Shown: positions 10,161 to 19,612, counted from the first letter of the stretch. The stretch is DNA of 64,000 nt from Acuticoccus sediminis (GCF_003258595.1 NZ_QHHQ01000008.1:62001-126000); one strand, 5' to 3'. Notes: generated by a model from the sequence alone, not told the origin. Made by a program: numbers and translations.

Positions 10161-10314
10161 CGTCGCAGGACCCGGACCGGGTATCGGGGCAGCGCCGGGA
10201 CGGCCGGGCGAAAGCCTGCGGGACATTCGAATATCTCGGCATCGCCGGCGCGGGCTGGACCGCCGCTGCGAGGGAGTTCCCCCTCGCGCTCCCCCATCTC
10301 GCCGATGGGCAGGC

Positions 10315-10359
10315 GGTTCAGGTCAGGCGGCCGCGAAGGGCGGCCGACTGATCTGAACC
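10315..10359. repeat. 19-base imperfect inverted repeat
   Basis: The arm at 10315-10333 (starts GGTTCAGGTCAG) pairs with 10341-10359 (ends CTGATCTGAACC), with two mismatches in 19 and a 7-base loop. It could be a terminator or a dispersed palindromic element. Confidence 0.65.
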
Positions 10360-10377
10360 ACCCGGACCAGCGTGGGT

Positions 10378-10447
10378 CGGGATGCGGGCGCGTCAAGGGT
10401 GAAGGCTCCGCCCGCCACTGCGTGGCGCCCTTGACCCGCCCGCATCC
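10378..10447. repeat. Nested palindrome: 21-base stem with an inner hairpin
   Basis: The arm 10378-10398 (starts GGGATGCGGGCG) is the reverse complement of 10427-10447 (ends CGCCCGCATCCC), with one mismatch in 21. The 28-base interior holds a second perfect stem, CGCCAC-TGC-GTGGCG (10412-10426). The form resembles REP/BIME-type intergenic elements of proteobacterial genomes. I saw no second copy in this window. Confidence 0.7.
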
Positions 10448-10571
10448 CTTGAGCCGTGCCGGATGTGAGTTGGGGGACCGGCAATGCCGGCGCGGCCGGG
10501 CCGTGCGTGGGTCCGCTGATTGCCGCCGGTACGGGACGGTGGCTGTTGGGAACGCTTGCCGCCCTGCGGGC

Positions 10572-11546
10572 CTAGCTCTCGTCGCCCTGGGGATCGTCCG
10601 GGCGGTCACGGTCGAGCTTCCGGGACGTGAACGTTGGCTCGACGCGGGGGTCCGGCTCGATCCTGGCGCGGAAGGTCGGCACGATCCGGTCGATGATCCC
10701 GCCCGGAGCGATCGCCTCGCCGAGCGAGAGCAGCCGGTAGGGCAGGGGGAAGACCGACGTGCGCCGCCCCGCCTCCGTCGCGCCGATGATCTTGAGCGCC
10801 GCGCGGTCGGCGCTGATCTCGAACGGCTTGGCCCCCTTGTGCCGCTCCGACATCGGGCTCGTCACGAAGCCGGGGCACAGCACCGTGACCGTGATGCCGT
10901 CCCTCGCGAGCCGTGGCCGCAGCGCGTGACCGTAGGCGATGAGGCCGGCCTTCGTCGCCGAGTAGACCGCGAGGTCCGGCGTCGGCATCAACCCCGCCGT
11001 CGAGGCGACGATCCCGATGTGCCGCCGCTGCCGGGCCGGCACGGTCTGCGCGCGCATCCGCTCGACGATCACCCTGATGCAGTTGATGTTCGCCAGCAGG
11101 TTGGTGCGCACCAGCCGCTCGGTGTCCTCCGCCGACTCCAGCGCCCTCGGGTCCGGCGGGCCGGCCGACAGGCCCGCGTTCGAATAGAGGCCCTTGAGCG
11201 TGTAGCGTTCGGCGACGTCCTCCGCCCAGTGCTCGAAGGCGCCGGTCGTGATGTCGATCCGGCTGCTGATCGCCCGCCCGCCGCGCCGCTCGACCGCCTC
11301 CGTCGCGGTCGCGAGGCCCTGCGCGTTGCGTCCCACCAGCCCGACCGTCAGGCCCGGACGGGCCAGCCGCTCCGCCAGCGCCTGACCGATCCCGCCCGAC
11401 GCGCCGGTGACGATGATCAGCGGTGGCAACGGGGCCGTTCCGGTTCGGCCGCGCGCGGGCTCCCCTTCGGCGGCGTCGCGCGGGAGATCCTCGGGCGTGG
11501 ACGCACCGGCGCGGCGGGAGCGCGGCGAGGGTGTTGCCGCACTCAC
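10572..11546 (-). CDS. rkpH: Short-chain dehydrogenase/reductase, RkpH-like
   Basis: A classical SDR of 324 residues. The NAD(P)-binding TGASGGIGQALAERLA motif lies at about 46-61, after an unusual Pro/Arg-rich leader. The YSATKAG catalytic motif is near residue 190, with VLCPGFVTSPM following. A long C-terminal part (LPYRLLSLGEAIAPGG) goes beyond a minimal SDR and may touch membrane. The start is GTG at 11546, 7 bases after the smpB stop, so it is probably translated from the dapA-smpB transcript. It points toward the synthase pair. RkpH of rhizobia is an SDR in the same pathway as RkpA and RkpG, and 3-ketosphinganine reductase is an SDR that follows the homologous synthase step. I infer that it reduces the ketone made by the oxoamine synthase. 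An unrelated reductase is possible. Confidence 0.8.
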   Translation of the reverse strand: MSAATPSPRSRRAGASTPEDLPRDAAEGEPARGRTGTAPLPPLIIVTGASGGIGQALAERLARPGLTVGLVGRNAQGLATATEAVERRGGRAISSRIDITTGAFEHWAEDVAERYTLKGLYSNAGLSAGPPDPRALESAEDTERLVRTNLLANINCIRVIVERMRAQTVPARQRRHIGIVASTAGLMPTPDLAVYSATKAGLIAYGHALRPRLARDGITVTVLCPGFVTSPMSERHKGAKPFEISADRAALKIIGATEAGRRTSVFPLPYRLLSLGEAIAPGGIIDRIVPTFRARIEPDPRVEPTFTSRKLDRDRPDDPQGDES

Positions 11547-11553
11547 CGGCCCG

Positions 11554-12027
11554 TCAGCCTCGGTCTCTCAGGAGGCGCGCCTTGTCACGCTGCCAGTCGC
11601 GCTTCTTCTCGCTCTCGCGCTTGTCGTGGGTCTTCTTGCCCCGGGCGAGGCCGAGCTGCACCTTCGCGACGCCGCGCTCGTTGAAGTACATCCGCAGCGG
11701 CACCAGCGTCAGGCCGTCCTGCGCCACGGCGCCGATGAGCTTGTCCATCTCGCGCCGGTGCAGCAGCAGCTTCCGCGGACGCTTCGTCTCGTGGTTGAAG
11801 CGGCTCGCCTGCTGGTACTCCGGAATGTAGACGTTGTAGAGCCACAGCTCGCCGCCGGACTCACCGGCATAGGAGTCGGCAATGTTCGTGCGCCCCTCGC
11901 GCAGCGACTTGACCTCGGTCCCCTGAAGCTGGATGCCGGCTTCGACATCCTCCAGGATCTCGTAGTTGAACCGCGCCTTGCGGTTCTCGGCCACGGCGCG
12001 CGAGGCAGGGTGGGGGTTCTTCGCCAT
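11554..12027 (-). CDS. smpB: SsrA-binding protein SmpB
   Basis: SmpB binds the tRNA-like part of tmRNA and brings it to stalled ribosomes for trans-translation. The 157-residue protein shows the family core [31 protein letters not shown] and [12 protein letters not shown], and ends in the basic tail that enters the mRNA channel. I chose the ATG at 12027 ([10 protein letters not shown]) rather than the longer open frame upstream. It lies in a minus-strand run dapA - small secreted protein - smpB - SDR; dapA next to smpB is common in alphaproteobacteria. Confidence 0.96.
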   Translation of the reverse strand: MAKNPHPASRAVAENRKARFNYEILEDVEAGIQLQGTEVKSLREGRTNIADSYAGESGGELWLYNVYIPEYQQASRFNHETKRPRKLLLHRREMDKLIGAVAQDGLTLVPLRMYFNERGVAKVQLGLARGKKTHDKRESEKKRDWQRDKARLLRDRG

Positions 12028-12052
12028 GGTCGTGTCTCGCGCAGTCGGTCCT

Positions 12053-12373
12053 CTAGAAGACGCAGATGGAAAAGCCCGTCGCGTCCGACACCCAGCAGGC
12101 TGTCTTTTCGGTGGAACGGAAGAACGGGCCGGGCAGGGAGATGTTCCCGTTGCCGTAGTCCGCGAAGCCGTCGGCGACACCCTGCGAGACGATCGAGATC
12201 GTGTAGCCGGGTTTGCCCGGTGCGGTCACCGTGAAGCTGCCGTCGCCGCCGAACTGGAAGAAGTCGCACGGGTAGCGGCCGTCATCGTCGTTCACGCACG
12301 TCGCTGGGCCGGCAAAGACATGGGTCGTCGACAGGGCGATGACAATGATGCCCAGCGCAAATCGTTGCCGCAT
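12053..12373 (-). CDS. Small secreted protein of unknown function
   Basis: A 106-residue protein with a clear Sec signal peptide (basic start MRQRF, hydrophobic LGIIVIALS, cleavage near HVFA-GP). The mature part has four cysteines (in ATCVND, YPCDFF, TACWVS and SICVF), enough for two disulfides, and many Gly, Asn and aromatic residues, as in small beta-rich periplasmic proteins. It lies between dapA (71 bases upstream) and smpB (25 bases downstream) on the same strand. I do not recognise a family, and no function can be inferred from the neighbours. Confidence 0.7.
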   Translation of the reverse strand: MRQRFALGIIVIALSTTHVFAGPATCVNDDDGRYPCDFFQFGGDGSFTVTAPGKPGYTISIVSQGVADGFADYGNGNISLPGPFFRSTEKTACWVSDATGFSICVF

Positions 12374-12444
12374 AGTCGAATTCGCCCTCCGCGTCGGCGG
12401 CGGATGCTAGCCGAAGCATCCGCCCCTCGCCAGCGAGGAGTGCG

Positions 12445-13320
12445 TTAAATCAACCCCGCGTGCGCGAGCGCCTTGTCGAGCGCGGCCTCGGCCTTTCCGC
12501 TGACCGGAAGCAGCGGCAGGCGCAGCTCGTTGGTCATCCGGCCGAGCTTCGACAGCGCGTACTTCGCACCGCCCGGGCTCGGCTCCAGGAACAGCGCGTC
12601 GTGCAGCGGCATCAGCTTGTCCTGGATCGTCAGCGCCGTCGCGTAGTCGCCGGCAAGACAGGCGTTCTGGAAGTCGGCGCACAGCTTCGGCGCGACGTTC
12701 GCGGTGACCGAGATGCAGCCGACGCCGCCGTGGGCGTTGAAGGCCAGCGCCGTTCCGTCCTCGCCCGAGAGCTGCACGAACGACGGCCCGCACGCGGCCC
12801 GCTGGCGCGAGACGCGGCCGAGGTTCGACGTCGCGTCCTTCACGCCGACGATGTTGACGTGCTCGGCGGCGAGCTCGGCCATCGTCTCCACCGTCATGTC
12901 GATCACCGAGCGCGGCGGAATGTTGTAGATGATGATCGGCAGGCTGATCGCCTTGGCGATCGCGCCGAAGTGCGCCTTCATGCCCGCCTGGTTGGGCTTG
13001 TTGTAGTAGGGCGTCACGACGAGCACCGCCGTCGCGCCGACCTTCTCGGCATGCTCGGCCAGCGAGATCGCCTCGCGGGTCGAGTTCGAGCCGGCGCCGG
13101 CGATCACCGGGACGCGGCCGGCCGACACCTCGACACAAATTTCGACGACGCGCTCGTGCTCGTCATGGGTCAGCGTGGGTGACTCGCCCGTCGTGCCGAC
13201 GGGGACAAGACCATGAGATCCTTCGGCAATCTGCCACTCCACATGGTCGATGAAGGCACGCTCATCCACCTTTCCGTCACGAAACGGTGTGACGAGTGCG
13301 GGCATTGATCCCTTGAACAT
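12445..13320 (-). CDS. dapA: 4-hydroxy-tetrahydrodipicolinate synthase
   Basis: DapA condenses pyruvate with aspartate semialdehyde in lysine and diaminopimelate synthesis in the cytoplasm. The 291-residue length is typical. Family marks are [10 protein letters not shown] at the N-terminus, GTTGESPTL, the [11 protein letters not shown] block with the catalytic tyrosine, and the Schiff-base lysine in [10 protein letters not shown] (about residue 162). The gene is divergent from the lytic transglycosylase gene, with a 134-base shared upstream region, and probably leads the minus-strand group that includes smpB. Confidence 0.95.
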   Translation of the reverse strand: MFKGSMPALVTPFRDGKVDERAFIDHVEWQIAEGSHGLVPVGTTGESPTLTHDEHERVVEICVEVSAGRVPVIAGAGSNSTREAISLAEHAEKVGATAVLVVTPYYNKPNQAGMKAHFGAIAKAISLPIIIYNIPPRSVIDMTVETMAELAAEHVNIVGVKDATSNLGRVSRQRAACGPSFVQLSGEDGTALAFNAHGGVGCISVTANVAPKLCADFQNACLAGDYATALTIQDKLMPLHDALFLEPSPGGAKYALSKLGRMTNELRLPLLPVSGKAEAALDKALAHAGLI

Positions 13321-13391
13321 GGCCGGGCCTTTCTTGTTGGGTGTCGGTACCGGCGTGACTCGCGCGGACCGCCCTCTTGTCGGCGTACGCG

Positions 13392-13406
13392 TTACCGAAA
13401 AGGTAA
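13392..13406. promoter_or_regulatory. Possible operator between dapA and slt
   Basis: TTACC-GAAAA-GGTAA is a perfect 5-base inverted repeat, and another GTTACC follows about 20 bases on. It sits in the region shared by two divergent genes. The regulator is unknown; the match may be chance. Confidence 0.3.
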
Positions 13407-13454
13407 GCTAAACGGGTTACCACTCCGTAGTGCACTGGCGTTTTGGGGGACGCA

Positions 13455-15773
13455 ATGCGGTTCTGCGTTGTGAACAGGCTGACGATGCTAACTTTGGCGG
13501 CAAGTGTGGGCACGGCGTCAGCCGCTCCGCTCACTTCATTGCCCCAAATGGCGGTCTCGACAAGTGTCGTGACCGTGGGCGACAGCGTGCCCGTCCCCAC
13601 CCCCCGTCCGGGGTCGGCGGCGGCACGTGCGGCGCCTCCGGACGTTAAGATTATTGGCCGAATTCAGGACGGGCAGGCCGTGCCGCTGTCCGCCTCGGCC
13701 TTCGCCGCGCGAGCCGACACCGGCCCCATGAAGGCGCTCTTCGCCGCCGCCACGGACGAGGCGACCATCGAGGTGCCGTCGCCGGCACCGGCTGCCGCTC
13801 CGGTCGGCACGCCGTCGCCGGCGTTGCTCGCGGGACACGGCAACCCGCGCGGCAGTGGGCCGTCCCCGTTCGCGGCGGAGGGGCGGCAGTCGAGCTCGCT
13901 CAAGGGCGCGCTCGACGCGCTGAAGGCCGACCGTTACCAGGAGGCGCTCCAGCGCCGTAACGGCCTCGGCGATCCGCTGGACCAGCTCATCGTCGACTAT
14001 TTCCTCGTCCGGTCGGGCACCGACGAGCTGTCGTCGGCGATGATCGCCGACTACGCCGTGCGCGCGCCGAACTGGCCGGACCCGGAGCTGGTGCGCACGC
14101 GGGCGGAAGAGGCGCTGTCGCGCGAGCGGCCGGCGCCGGACGTCGTGATCCGCGCCATGGGCGGGCAGGCGACGTCTCCGGTGGGCGTGCGCCTCCTCGC
14201 CAAGGCGATGATCGCCAGGGGCGACGTCAACGGCGGCATGAAGCTCGTGCGCAAGGTCTGGCATGAGCAGAGCCTCGGCACGAGCCTGCAGAGCGCCTAC
14301 GTCGACGACTTCGCCGCGCGCCTGACGATCGACGACCATCTCGAGCGGATCGACAAGCTCGTCGCCAACAACCGGTTCGACGAGGCGTCGGCGCTGCGCG
14401 GCCGGCTCGGGACCGGGCCGCGCGCCTATCTCGACGCTCGCGTCGCCGTCGCGACCAACGCGGGGAACGCGGGCCAGCGCCTTGCCGCCGTGCCGGCGGA
14501 CCTGCGCAAGCGCCCGGGCTACCGCCTCGCGCAGATCGAGGAGAAGCGCCGCGAGGAGAAGCTCGACGCCGCCGCGCGGCTCATCGAGTCGACGTCGCGC
14601 CGCGACATCGTCGACGGTGACGCCTGGTGGGTGGAGACGCGCATCGTCGCCCGCATGCTGGCCGAACAGGGCGAGGGGCGCAAAGCCTACCAGCTCGTCA
14701 CCATCGGCTTCGCCGAGGGGAGCGTCGAGCGGGCGGACCAGGCCTTCCACGCCGGCTGGTTCGCGATGCGCTACCTGAAGGACGGCAACCGCGCCGCGCG
14801 CCACTTCGCCGAGCTGGAGACGATCGCCACGACGCCGCTGTCGCTCTCGCGCGCCGCCTACTGGCGGGGCCGCGCCGCGACGATGGCCGGCCACTCCTCC
14901 GAAGCGCGCACGGCCTACAACGATGCGGCCCGCTACGGCTTCACCTACTACGGTCAGCTCGCGCGGGTCGCGATCGGCGCCTCGGGTACCGGCGTCGCCC
15001 GCGCGCCGACGCCGACGCCCTCCGACCGGGCCGCGTTCGCGCGCAACGACGTCGCCGTGGCGGTCGAGCGGCTGATCTCCTCCGGCCACAAGCATCGGAT
15101 CGCGACACTCCTGTCGCACCTCGCGAGGACGGTGCCGACGCCGGGGCAGGTCGTGCTGACCGCCGATCTGGCAGACAAGGCCGGCTACCCGCATCTCGCG
15201 TTGATGGTCGCCAAGGAGGCCCAGCGGCGCGGCGTCGACGTCGGACGGCTCGCCTATCCGAGCAACGCGATCCCGCATTCGGCGAAGGTCCCGTCGGGCC
15301 TCGACAGGGCGGTGGTGTTCTCGATCGCGCGGCAGGAGTCGGAGTTCAATCCCGACGCGGTGAGCCCGGTGGGCGCACGCGGGCTGATGCAGGTGATGCC
15401 GCAGACCGCGGCGTCGATGGCGCGCGAACTCGGCCTCAGCCACTCGGCCGCCAAGCTGACCAGCGACCCCGGCTACAACGCCACCCTCGGCGCGGCCTAC
15501 CTCAGCAAGCGGCTCGGCAACTTCAACGGCTCGTATATCCTCACCTTTGCCGCTTACAATGCCGGGGCGACTCGGGTGCAGGAGTGGATCCAGCGATTCG
15601 GCGACCCGCGCGATCCGCGGGTGGATGCGGTCGCCTGGGTGGAGGACATCCCGTACCCCGAGACGCGCAACTATGTGCAGCGCGTAATGGAGAACGTGCA
15701 GGTGTACCGCGAGGCGCTCGGGACGGGACGGCTCGCGATCGACACCGATCTATCCCGAGGGAGGCCAAGCTGA
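13455..15773 (+). CDS. slt: Soluble lytic murein transglycosylase
   Basis: A periplasmic enzyme that cleaves peptidoglycan between MurNAc and GlcNAc, leaving a 1,6-anhydro product. The protein has 772 residues counted from ATG 13455, which follows a GGGGGA Shine-Dalgarno by a few bases; the in-frame TTG 13443 is less likely. A signal peptide ends near GTASA-AP. A Pro/Ala-rich linker and a long helical, superhelix-like middle (about 150-590) precede the SLT domain. The catalytic glutamate is about Glu628 in ARQESEFNPDAVS, with GARGLMQVMPQTA and AYNAGATRV as family motifs. The stop lies inside the start of the next gene (CTGA overlap). Confidence 0.92.
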   Translation: MRFCVVNRLTMLTLAASVGTASAAPLTSLPQMAVSTSVVTVGDSVPVPTPRPGSAAARAAPPDVKIIGRIQDGQAVPLSASAFAARADTGPMKALFAAATDEATIEVPSPAPAAAPVGTPSPALLAGHGNPRGSGPSPFAAEGRQSSSLKGALDALKADRYQEALQRRNGLGDPLDQLIVDYFLVRSGTDELSSAMIADYAVRAPNWPDPELVRTRAEEALSRERPAPDVVIRAMGGQATSPVGVRLLAKAMIARGDVNGGMKLVRKVWHEQSLGTSLQSAYVDDFAARLTIDDHLERIDKLVANNRFDEASALRGRLGTGPRAYLDARVAVATNAGNAGQRLAAVPADLRKRPGYRLAQIEEKRREEKLDAAARLIESTSRRDIVDGDAWWVETRIVARMLAEQGEGRKAYQLVTIGFAEGSVERADQAFHAGWFAMRYLKDGNRAARHFAELETIATTPLSLSRAAYWRGRAATMAGHSSEARTAYNDAARYGFTYYGQLARVAIGASGTGVARAPTPTPSDRAAFARNDVAVAVERLISSGHKHRIATLLSHLARTVPTPGQVVLTADLADKAGYPHLALMVAKEAQRRGVDVGRLAYPSNAIPHSAKVPSGLDRAVVFSIARQESEFNPDAVSPVGARGLMQVMPQTAASMARELGLSHSAAKLTSDPGYNATLGAAYLSKRLGNFNGSYILTFAAYNAGATRVQEWIQRFGDPRDPRVDAVAWVEDIPYPETRNYVQRVMENVQVYREALGTGRLAIDTDLSRGRPS

Positions 15774-16627
15774 TCCGTGATCTTACGACGGCCGCGCGTG
15801 ACGGAACCCTGATCCACGCGGAGACTTACGGCCCGTCAGACGACCCTGTTCCAGTCATTTGCCTCCCCGGTCTCAACCGCAACGCCCGAGACTTCCACGT
15901 TCTCGCCAAGTCGCTGTCGACCCCGGACGAGTGGCGCGCGCGCCGCGTGATCGTCGTCGAGTCGCGCGGCCGCGGGCGTTCCGGCTGGGCCGACAAGGCC
16001 ACCTACAACGTCATCCAGGAGCTCGACGACCTCCTCGTCTGCCTCGATTCCTGGAAGGTGGGTTCCGCCCAGTTCGTCGGCACCTCGCGCGGCGGCCTGG
16101 TCACGATGCTGCTCGCCATGAAGGCGCCGGAGCGGATCGACCGCGTCGTGCTGAACGACATCGGGCCGACGATCGAGCGCAACGGGCTGGCGCGCATCGC
16201 CTCCGGCATCGGCGTGAAGATGCACCACGAGTCGTTCGAGGCGCTGGCGGACCACCTGTCCGAGGCGCAGGGCACCCAGTTCCCGCGCATGCCCTGCGGG
16301 AAGTGGATCCGCTACGCCGAGCAGCTCGCGACGATCGACCCCGAAGGCGGCGTCGTGCTGGACTTCGACCCCGCCCTCGCGGAGACCGTGCGCGGGTACT
16401 CGCCGGACGATCCGGCGCCGGACTTCTGGCCGGGCTTCCAGGCGCTCGACGGCAAGCCGGTGATGGTGGTGCGGGGGGCGTACTCCGACCTCCTGTCGGC
16501 CGCGACGGTCGAGGCGATGCGCCGCCGCCACCGCGACCTCGCGACGCTCGTCGTCCCGGACGAGGGCCACGCCCCGCTGCTCTGGGACCGCCTCAGCATC
16601 GAGACGATCAGCACCTTCCTCAGCTGA
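15770..16627 (+). CDS. Alpha/beta-hydrolase with a probable CTG start
   Basis: A 285-residue alpha/beta-hydrolase with the oxyanion region CLPGLNRNARDF, the nucleophile elbow GTSRGG (Ser at about 106) and a late catalytic His in DEGHAPLLWD. The substrate is not known. No ATG, GTG or TTG stands in frame between the end of slt and the conserved N-terminus (LIRDLTTAARDG). The only plausible start is CTG 15770, which overlaps the slt stop and follows a strong GAGGGAGG (15757-15764). Translation is probably coupled to slt. The minus-strand histidine kinase converges on it, with a shared hairpin between. Confidence 0.8.
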   Translation: MIRDLTTAARDGTLIHAETYGPSDDPVPVICLPGLNRNARDFHVLAKSLSTPDEWRARRVIVVESRGRGRSGWADKATYNVIQELDDLLVCLDSWKVGSAQFVGTSRGGLVTMLLAMKAPERIDRVVLNDIGPTIERNGLARIASGIGVKMHHESFEALADHLSEAQGTQFPRMPCGKWIRYAEQLATIDPEGGVVLDFDPALAETVRGYSPDDPAPDFWPGFQALDGKPVMVVRGAYSDLLSAATVEAMRRRHRDLATLVVPDEGHAPLLWDRLSIETISTFLS

Positions 16628-16832
16628 CGCCCGCCGCGCCGGCCCCTGCGCACTCCGTTGGCGGGGCCTTCCATCCGAGGTCCTGACATGCGGAACGGGT
16701 CGGTCCGCACGAGACGGAAGGTTTCGCCGCGACTCCTATTGGGGGGATGACACCCTTCATGCGCTGGCTCGTCCCGACCGGGCCGCTGACGCGCGAGGCA
16801 CCCGGCGGGTCGTGCCGGAAGCACAAATGAAA

Positions 16833-16860
16833 ACGGCCTCCCGGGGGTCCGGAAGGCCGT
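16833..16860. terminator. Bidirectional terminator hairpin
   Basis: ACGGCCT at 16833-16839 pairs with AGGCCGT at 16854-16860, and inner CCGG/CCGG bases extend the stem. The hairpin lies between the convergent hydrolase and histidine-kinase genes, with an A-run on the left that reads as a T-run for the minus strand. Confidence 0.65.
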
Positions 16861-16881
16861 GCTTCATGGAAGTGGGGCCGA

Positions 16882-18063
16882 TTACTCCGCCGCGGGGGCC
16901 GCTGCTCCGGCCTCGGAGTGGCGCTTGTGCGGGTGCGACGCGCCGTTGGCGGAGCGGTCACCGCCGCGCACGATCGCGGGCTTGCGAATCTCCTTCGGGG
17001 CGGCGCTCAGGGTGCCGCTGGAGGCGAGGTCGTTGGCTCGGGTGCGGTTCGGCACGCGGATGAAGCAGGACGTGCCCATGTGCCCGCTCTCGCGCTCGAT
17101 CGTTCCCTCCAGCGAAGCGAGGTACATGTCCACGAGGCGCATGCCGAGGCCGGTCGACTTCGGATCGACGTGGTCCTTGTCGAAGCCGTTGCCGTTGTCG
17201 GTCACGGTGATGTGGATCTCGTCCGCCCGGTCCTGCATCAGCACGCGGATGGAGCCGATGTCCTGACGCCCGTTGAAGGCGTACTTCGCGGCGTTCGCCA
17301 CCAGCTCGTTGACCACGGCGCCGAGCGCGATCGCGTCGTCGATCGAGACGGGAAGGTCGTCGCCCCGCACTTCGATGGACCAGCCGGTGTGCTCGGACGT
17401 CGCCATCTGCTCGATGGAGTGGCAGACCCTCTCGAAGTAGGGACGCAGGCGCACGATGCCGGTGTTGTCGTGGATCGCGAGGAGCTCGTAGAGCGAGCCC
17501 ATGGACTCCACGCGCAGCGCGATGCGCTGCAGCACGTCGCGGCCGGCCTCGTCCTCGAGCTGGCGGCTCTCGATCCGCAGCATCGACAGGATGGAGGCGA
17601 TGTTGTTCTTCACGCGGTGATGGACCTCGGTCATCATCGCGTGCGTCTTCTCGACGCTCTCGTCGGCGGCGCGGGCGGCCATCTCGGCGTTTGTCACGTC
17701 CTCGATCTTGACGAGCATCTGGTCAGTCGGGGCGCCGGCGCGGGTGACGCGGCGGGCCGACACGTTGAGGACGCGCGCACCGATGACGGGGAAGGTTTGC
17801 TCGAGCTTGAAGCCGCGAACGTCGACGTCGTGCGGGATCACCGATTCGAGGAGCGGACGCAGCGCGGGCTGGTTCCAGATCTCCGAATGGACGTTGAAGA
17901 TCGAGTGGCCGAGCGTCTCGGACTCGGTGCCCCCGAAAAGCTGATAATAGGCCAGGTTCGCGAACTGGACCACGAGCTCGCCGTCCAGAACGAGCATGGC
18001 CGACATCATCGAATTGACGATGTCCCTGTAGTGAACTGACGGATCCGTCACGGCCATGCGCAT
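16882..18063 (-). CDS. Soluble PAS-domain HisKA_2/HWE-type sensor histidine kinase
   Basis: A 393-residue cytoplasmic kinase with no membrane segment. A PAS domain covers about residues 12-125 (NSMMSAMLVLDGELVVQFAN). The dimerisation/phosphoacceptor helix of the HisKA_2 type follows, with EVHHRVKNN at about 146-154. The ATPase domain shows the N-box NELVANAAKYAF, DNGNGFD and GLGMRLVDMYL. The C-terminal 60 residues are a charged, probably disordered tail rich in Ala and His. No response regulator is adjacent, so the partner is elsewhere. Kinases of this type serve light, energy or general-stress signalling in alphaproteobacteria; the signal here is unknown. An ATG at 18057 is an alternative start. 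Confidence 0.88.
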   Translation of the reverse strand: MRMAVTDPSVHYRDIVNSMMSAMLVLDGELVVQFANLAYYQLFGGTESETLGHSIFNVHSEIWNQPALRPLLESVIPHDVDVRGFKLEQTFPVIGARVLNVSARRVTRAGAPTDQMLVKIEDVTNAEMAARAADESVEKTHAMMTEVHHRVKNNIASILSMLRIESRQLEDEAGRDVLQRIALRVESMGSLYELLAIHDNTGIVRLRPYFERVCHSIEQMATSEHTGWSIEVRGDDLPVSIDDAIALGAVVNELVANAAKYAFNGRQDIGSIRVLMQDRADEIHITVTDNGNGFDKDHVDPKSTGLGMRLVDMYLASLEGTIERESGHMGTSCFIRVPNRTRANDLASSGTLSAAPKEIRKPAIVRGGDRSANGASHPHKRHSEAGAAAPAAE

Positions 18064-18226
18064 ACTCTGTTCCGTTCATCGGCCGCCGCGGATCGCGCGC
18101 CTCGGGAGGGTGACCGATCATTTATACAGTGTCTTGCAATCAAAGCGAAGGCGTCAACCAGCTGTTTGCGACGTTTCAGACAACCACCAGACGCATAAGG
18201 GCTTAACAAGGTGTGAACGGCCGGAA

Positions 18227-19612
18227 TTACTCTGCCGGCTCAGCAACCGGATCCTCGGCCAGCCAGGCGGAGAAATCGGCCCGCGCCCGCTCTGTGTAGG
18301 CCGCCTTGCGGCCCGCCTTCTTCTGCCCGCGGCCTTTTCGCCCAGTAGCGATCGGGGTGACGGGCGGGAAGAGGCCGAAGTTGACGTTCATCGGCTGATA
18401 GGACCGCGGCCCGCCCTCGTCGTGTGACAGGTGGCCGCCGGTGATGTGGGCGAGAAGGGCGCCCATCGCGGTCGTCGGCGGCGGGGTCCGCGCCGCGCGG
18501 CCGGTCAGTTCGGCCGCGGCGAACCGGCCGGCCATGAGCCCGGTGGACGACGCCTCGACGTAGCCCTCGCAGCCGGAAATCTGGCCTGCAAAGCGCAGGT
18601 TCGGCGCACTCTTGAGGCGAAGGGTGGCATCGAGAAGGCGCGGCGAGTCGATGTAGGTATTGCGGTGCAGGCCGCCGAGGCGCGCGAACTCGGCGTTCTC
18701 CAGAGCCGGGATGAGGCGGAAGATCTCCGCCTGCGCGCCGTAGCGCAGCTTGGTCTGGAAGCCGACCATGTTGAAGAGCGTGCCGAGCGCGTTGTCCTGC
18801 CGGAGCTGGACGATGGCGTAGGCCTTCACCTGGGGATTGTGGGGATTGGTGAGGCCGATCGGCTTCATCGGTCCGTGCCGCAGCGTCTCGCGCCCGCGCT
18901 CGGCCATCACCTCGATCGGCAGGCAGCCGTCGAAGTAGGGGGTGTCCTCGAACTCGTGAAAGTCGACGCGGTCGGCGGCGAGGAGGGCGTCGATGAACCG
19001 CTCGTACTCTTCCCGGTTCATGGGACAGTTCAGGTAGTCGGCGCCCGTCCCGCCGGGGCCGGCCTTGTCGTAGCGCGACTGGAACCACGCGACGTCCATG
19101 TCGACCGATTCGCGGTAGACGATGGGGGCGATGGCGTCGAAGAAGGCCAAGTGCTCGGCCCCGGTCTCCCGGGCGATCGCAGCCGAAAGCGCGTCGGAGG
19201 TGAGGGGGCCGGTCGCGATGATCGCCGGACCGCCCGGCAGAGCGGTCAGCTCCTCGCGCACGATGGTGATGTTGGGGTGCCCCTCGATCGCGGCGGCGAC
19301 GGCGGCGGAGAAGCCGTCCCGGTCGACCGCGAGGGCGCCGCCCGCCGGGACCTGGTGCGCATCGGCCGAGCGCATGATGATCGAGCCGAGGTCGCGCAGC
19401 TCCGCATGGAGGAGGCCGACGGCGTTGCTCGCCGCATCGTCCGATCGGAACGAGTTCGAGCAGACGAGCTCGGCGAGCGAGTCGGTCTTGTGGGCCGGGG
19501 TCATGCGGGTCGGGCGCATCTCGAACAGGCGCACGGACAGACCCGCCTCGGCGAGTTGCCAAGCTGCTTCCGATCCGGCCAGGCCGCCGCCAATCACGTC
19601 AATGTCTGCCAT
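18227..19612 (-). CDS. trmFO: Folate/FAD-dependent tRNA m5U54 methyltransferase TrmFO
   Basis: TrmFO makes 5-methyluridine at position 54 of tRNA, using methylenetetrahydrofolate and FADH2. The 461-residue protein begins with the FAD-binding [18 protein letters not shown] motif. It has the conserved [10 protein letters not shown] block, with a cysteine implicated in catalysis, and the [14 protein letters not shown] and NVNFGLFPP motifs. I start at ATG 19612 ([10 protein letters not shown]), since the frame upstream adds unrelated residues. It is 163 bases upstream of the histidine kinase on the same strand; a link is not obvious. Confidence 0.95.
   Translation of the reverse strand: MADIDVIGGGLAGSEAAWQLAEAGLSVRLFEMRPTRMTPAHKTDSLAELVCSNSFRSDDAASNAVGLLHAELRDLGSIIMRSADAHQVPAGGALAVDRDGFSAAVAAAIEGHPNITIVREELTALPGGPAIIATGPLTSDALSAAIARETGAEHLAFFDAIAPIVYRESVDMDVAWFQSRYDKAGPGGTGADYLNCPMNREEYERFIDALLAADRVDFHEFEDTPYFDGCLPIEVMAERGRETLRHGPMKPIGLTNPHNPQVKAYAIVQLRQDNALGTLFNMVGFQTKLRYGAQAEIFRLIPALENAEFARLGGLHRNTYIDSPRLLDATLRLKSAPNLRFAGQISGCEGYVEASSTGLMAGRFAAAELTGRAARTPPPTTAMGALLAHITGGHLSHDEGGPRSYQPMNVNFGLFPPVTPIATGRKGRGQKKAGRKAAYTERARADFSAWLAEDPVAEPAE

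Larger units (their letters stand above)
10161..10571. other. Palindrome-rich gap between convergent synthase and reductase genes
   Basis: No gene is supported in these 411 bases. They hold at least three stem-loops in a row: GCGAGGG/CCCTCGC (10268-10287) and the two larger elements listed separately. One or more may terminate transcription from both sides, but none has a T-run of the classical intrinsic type. Confidence 0.6.
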
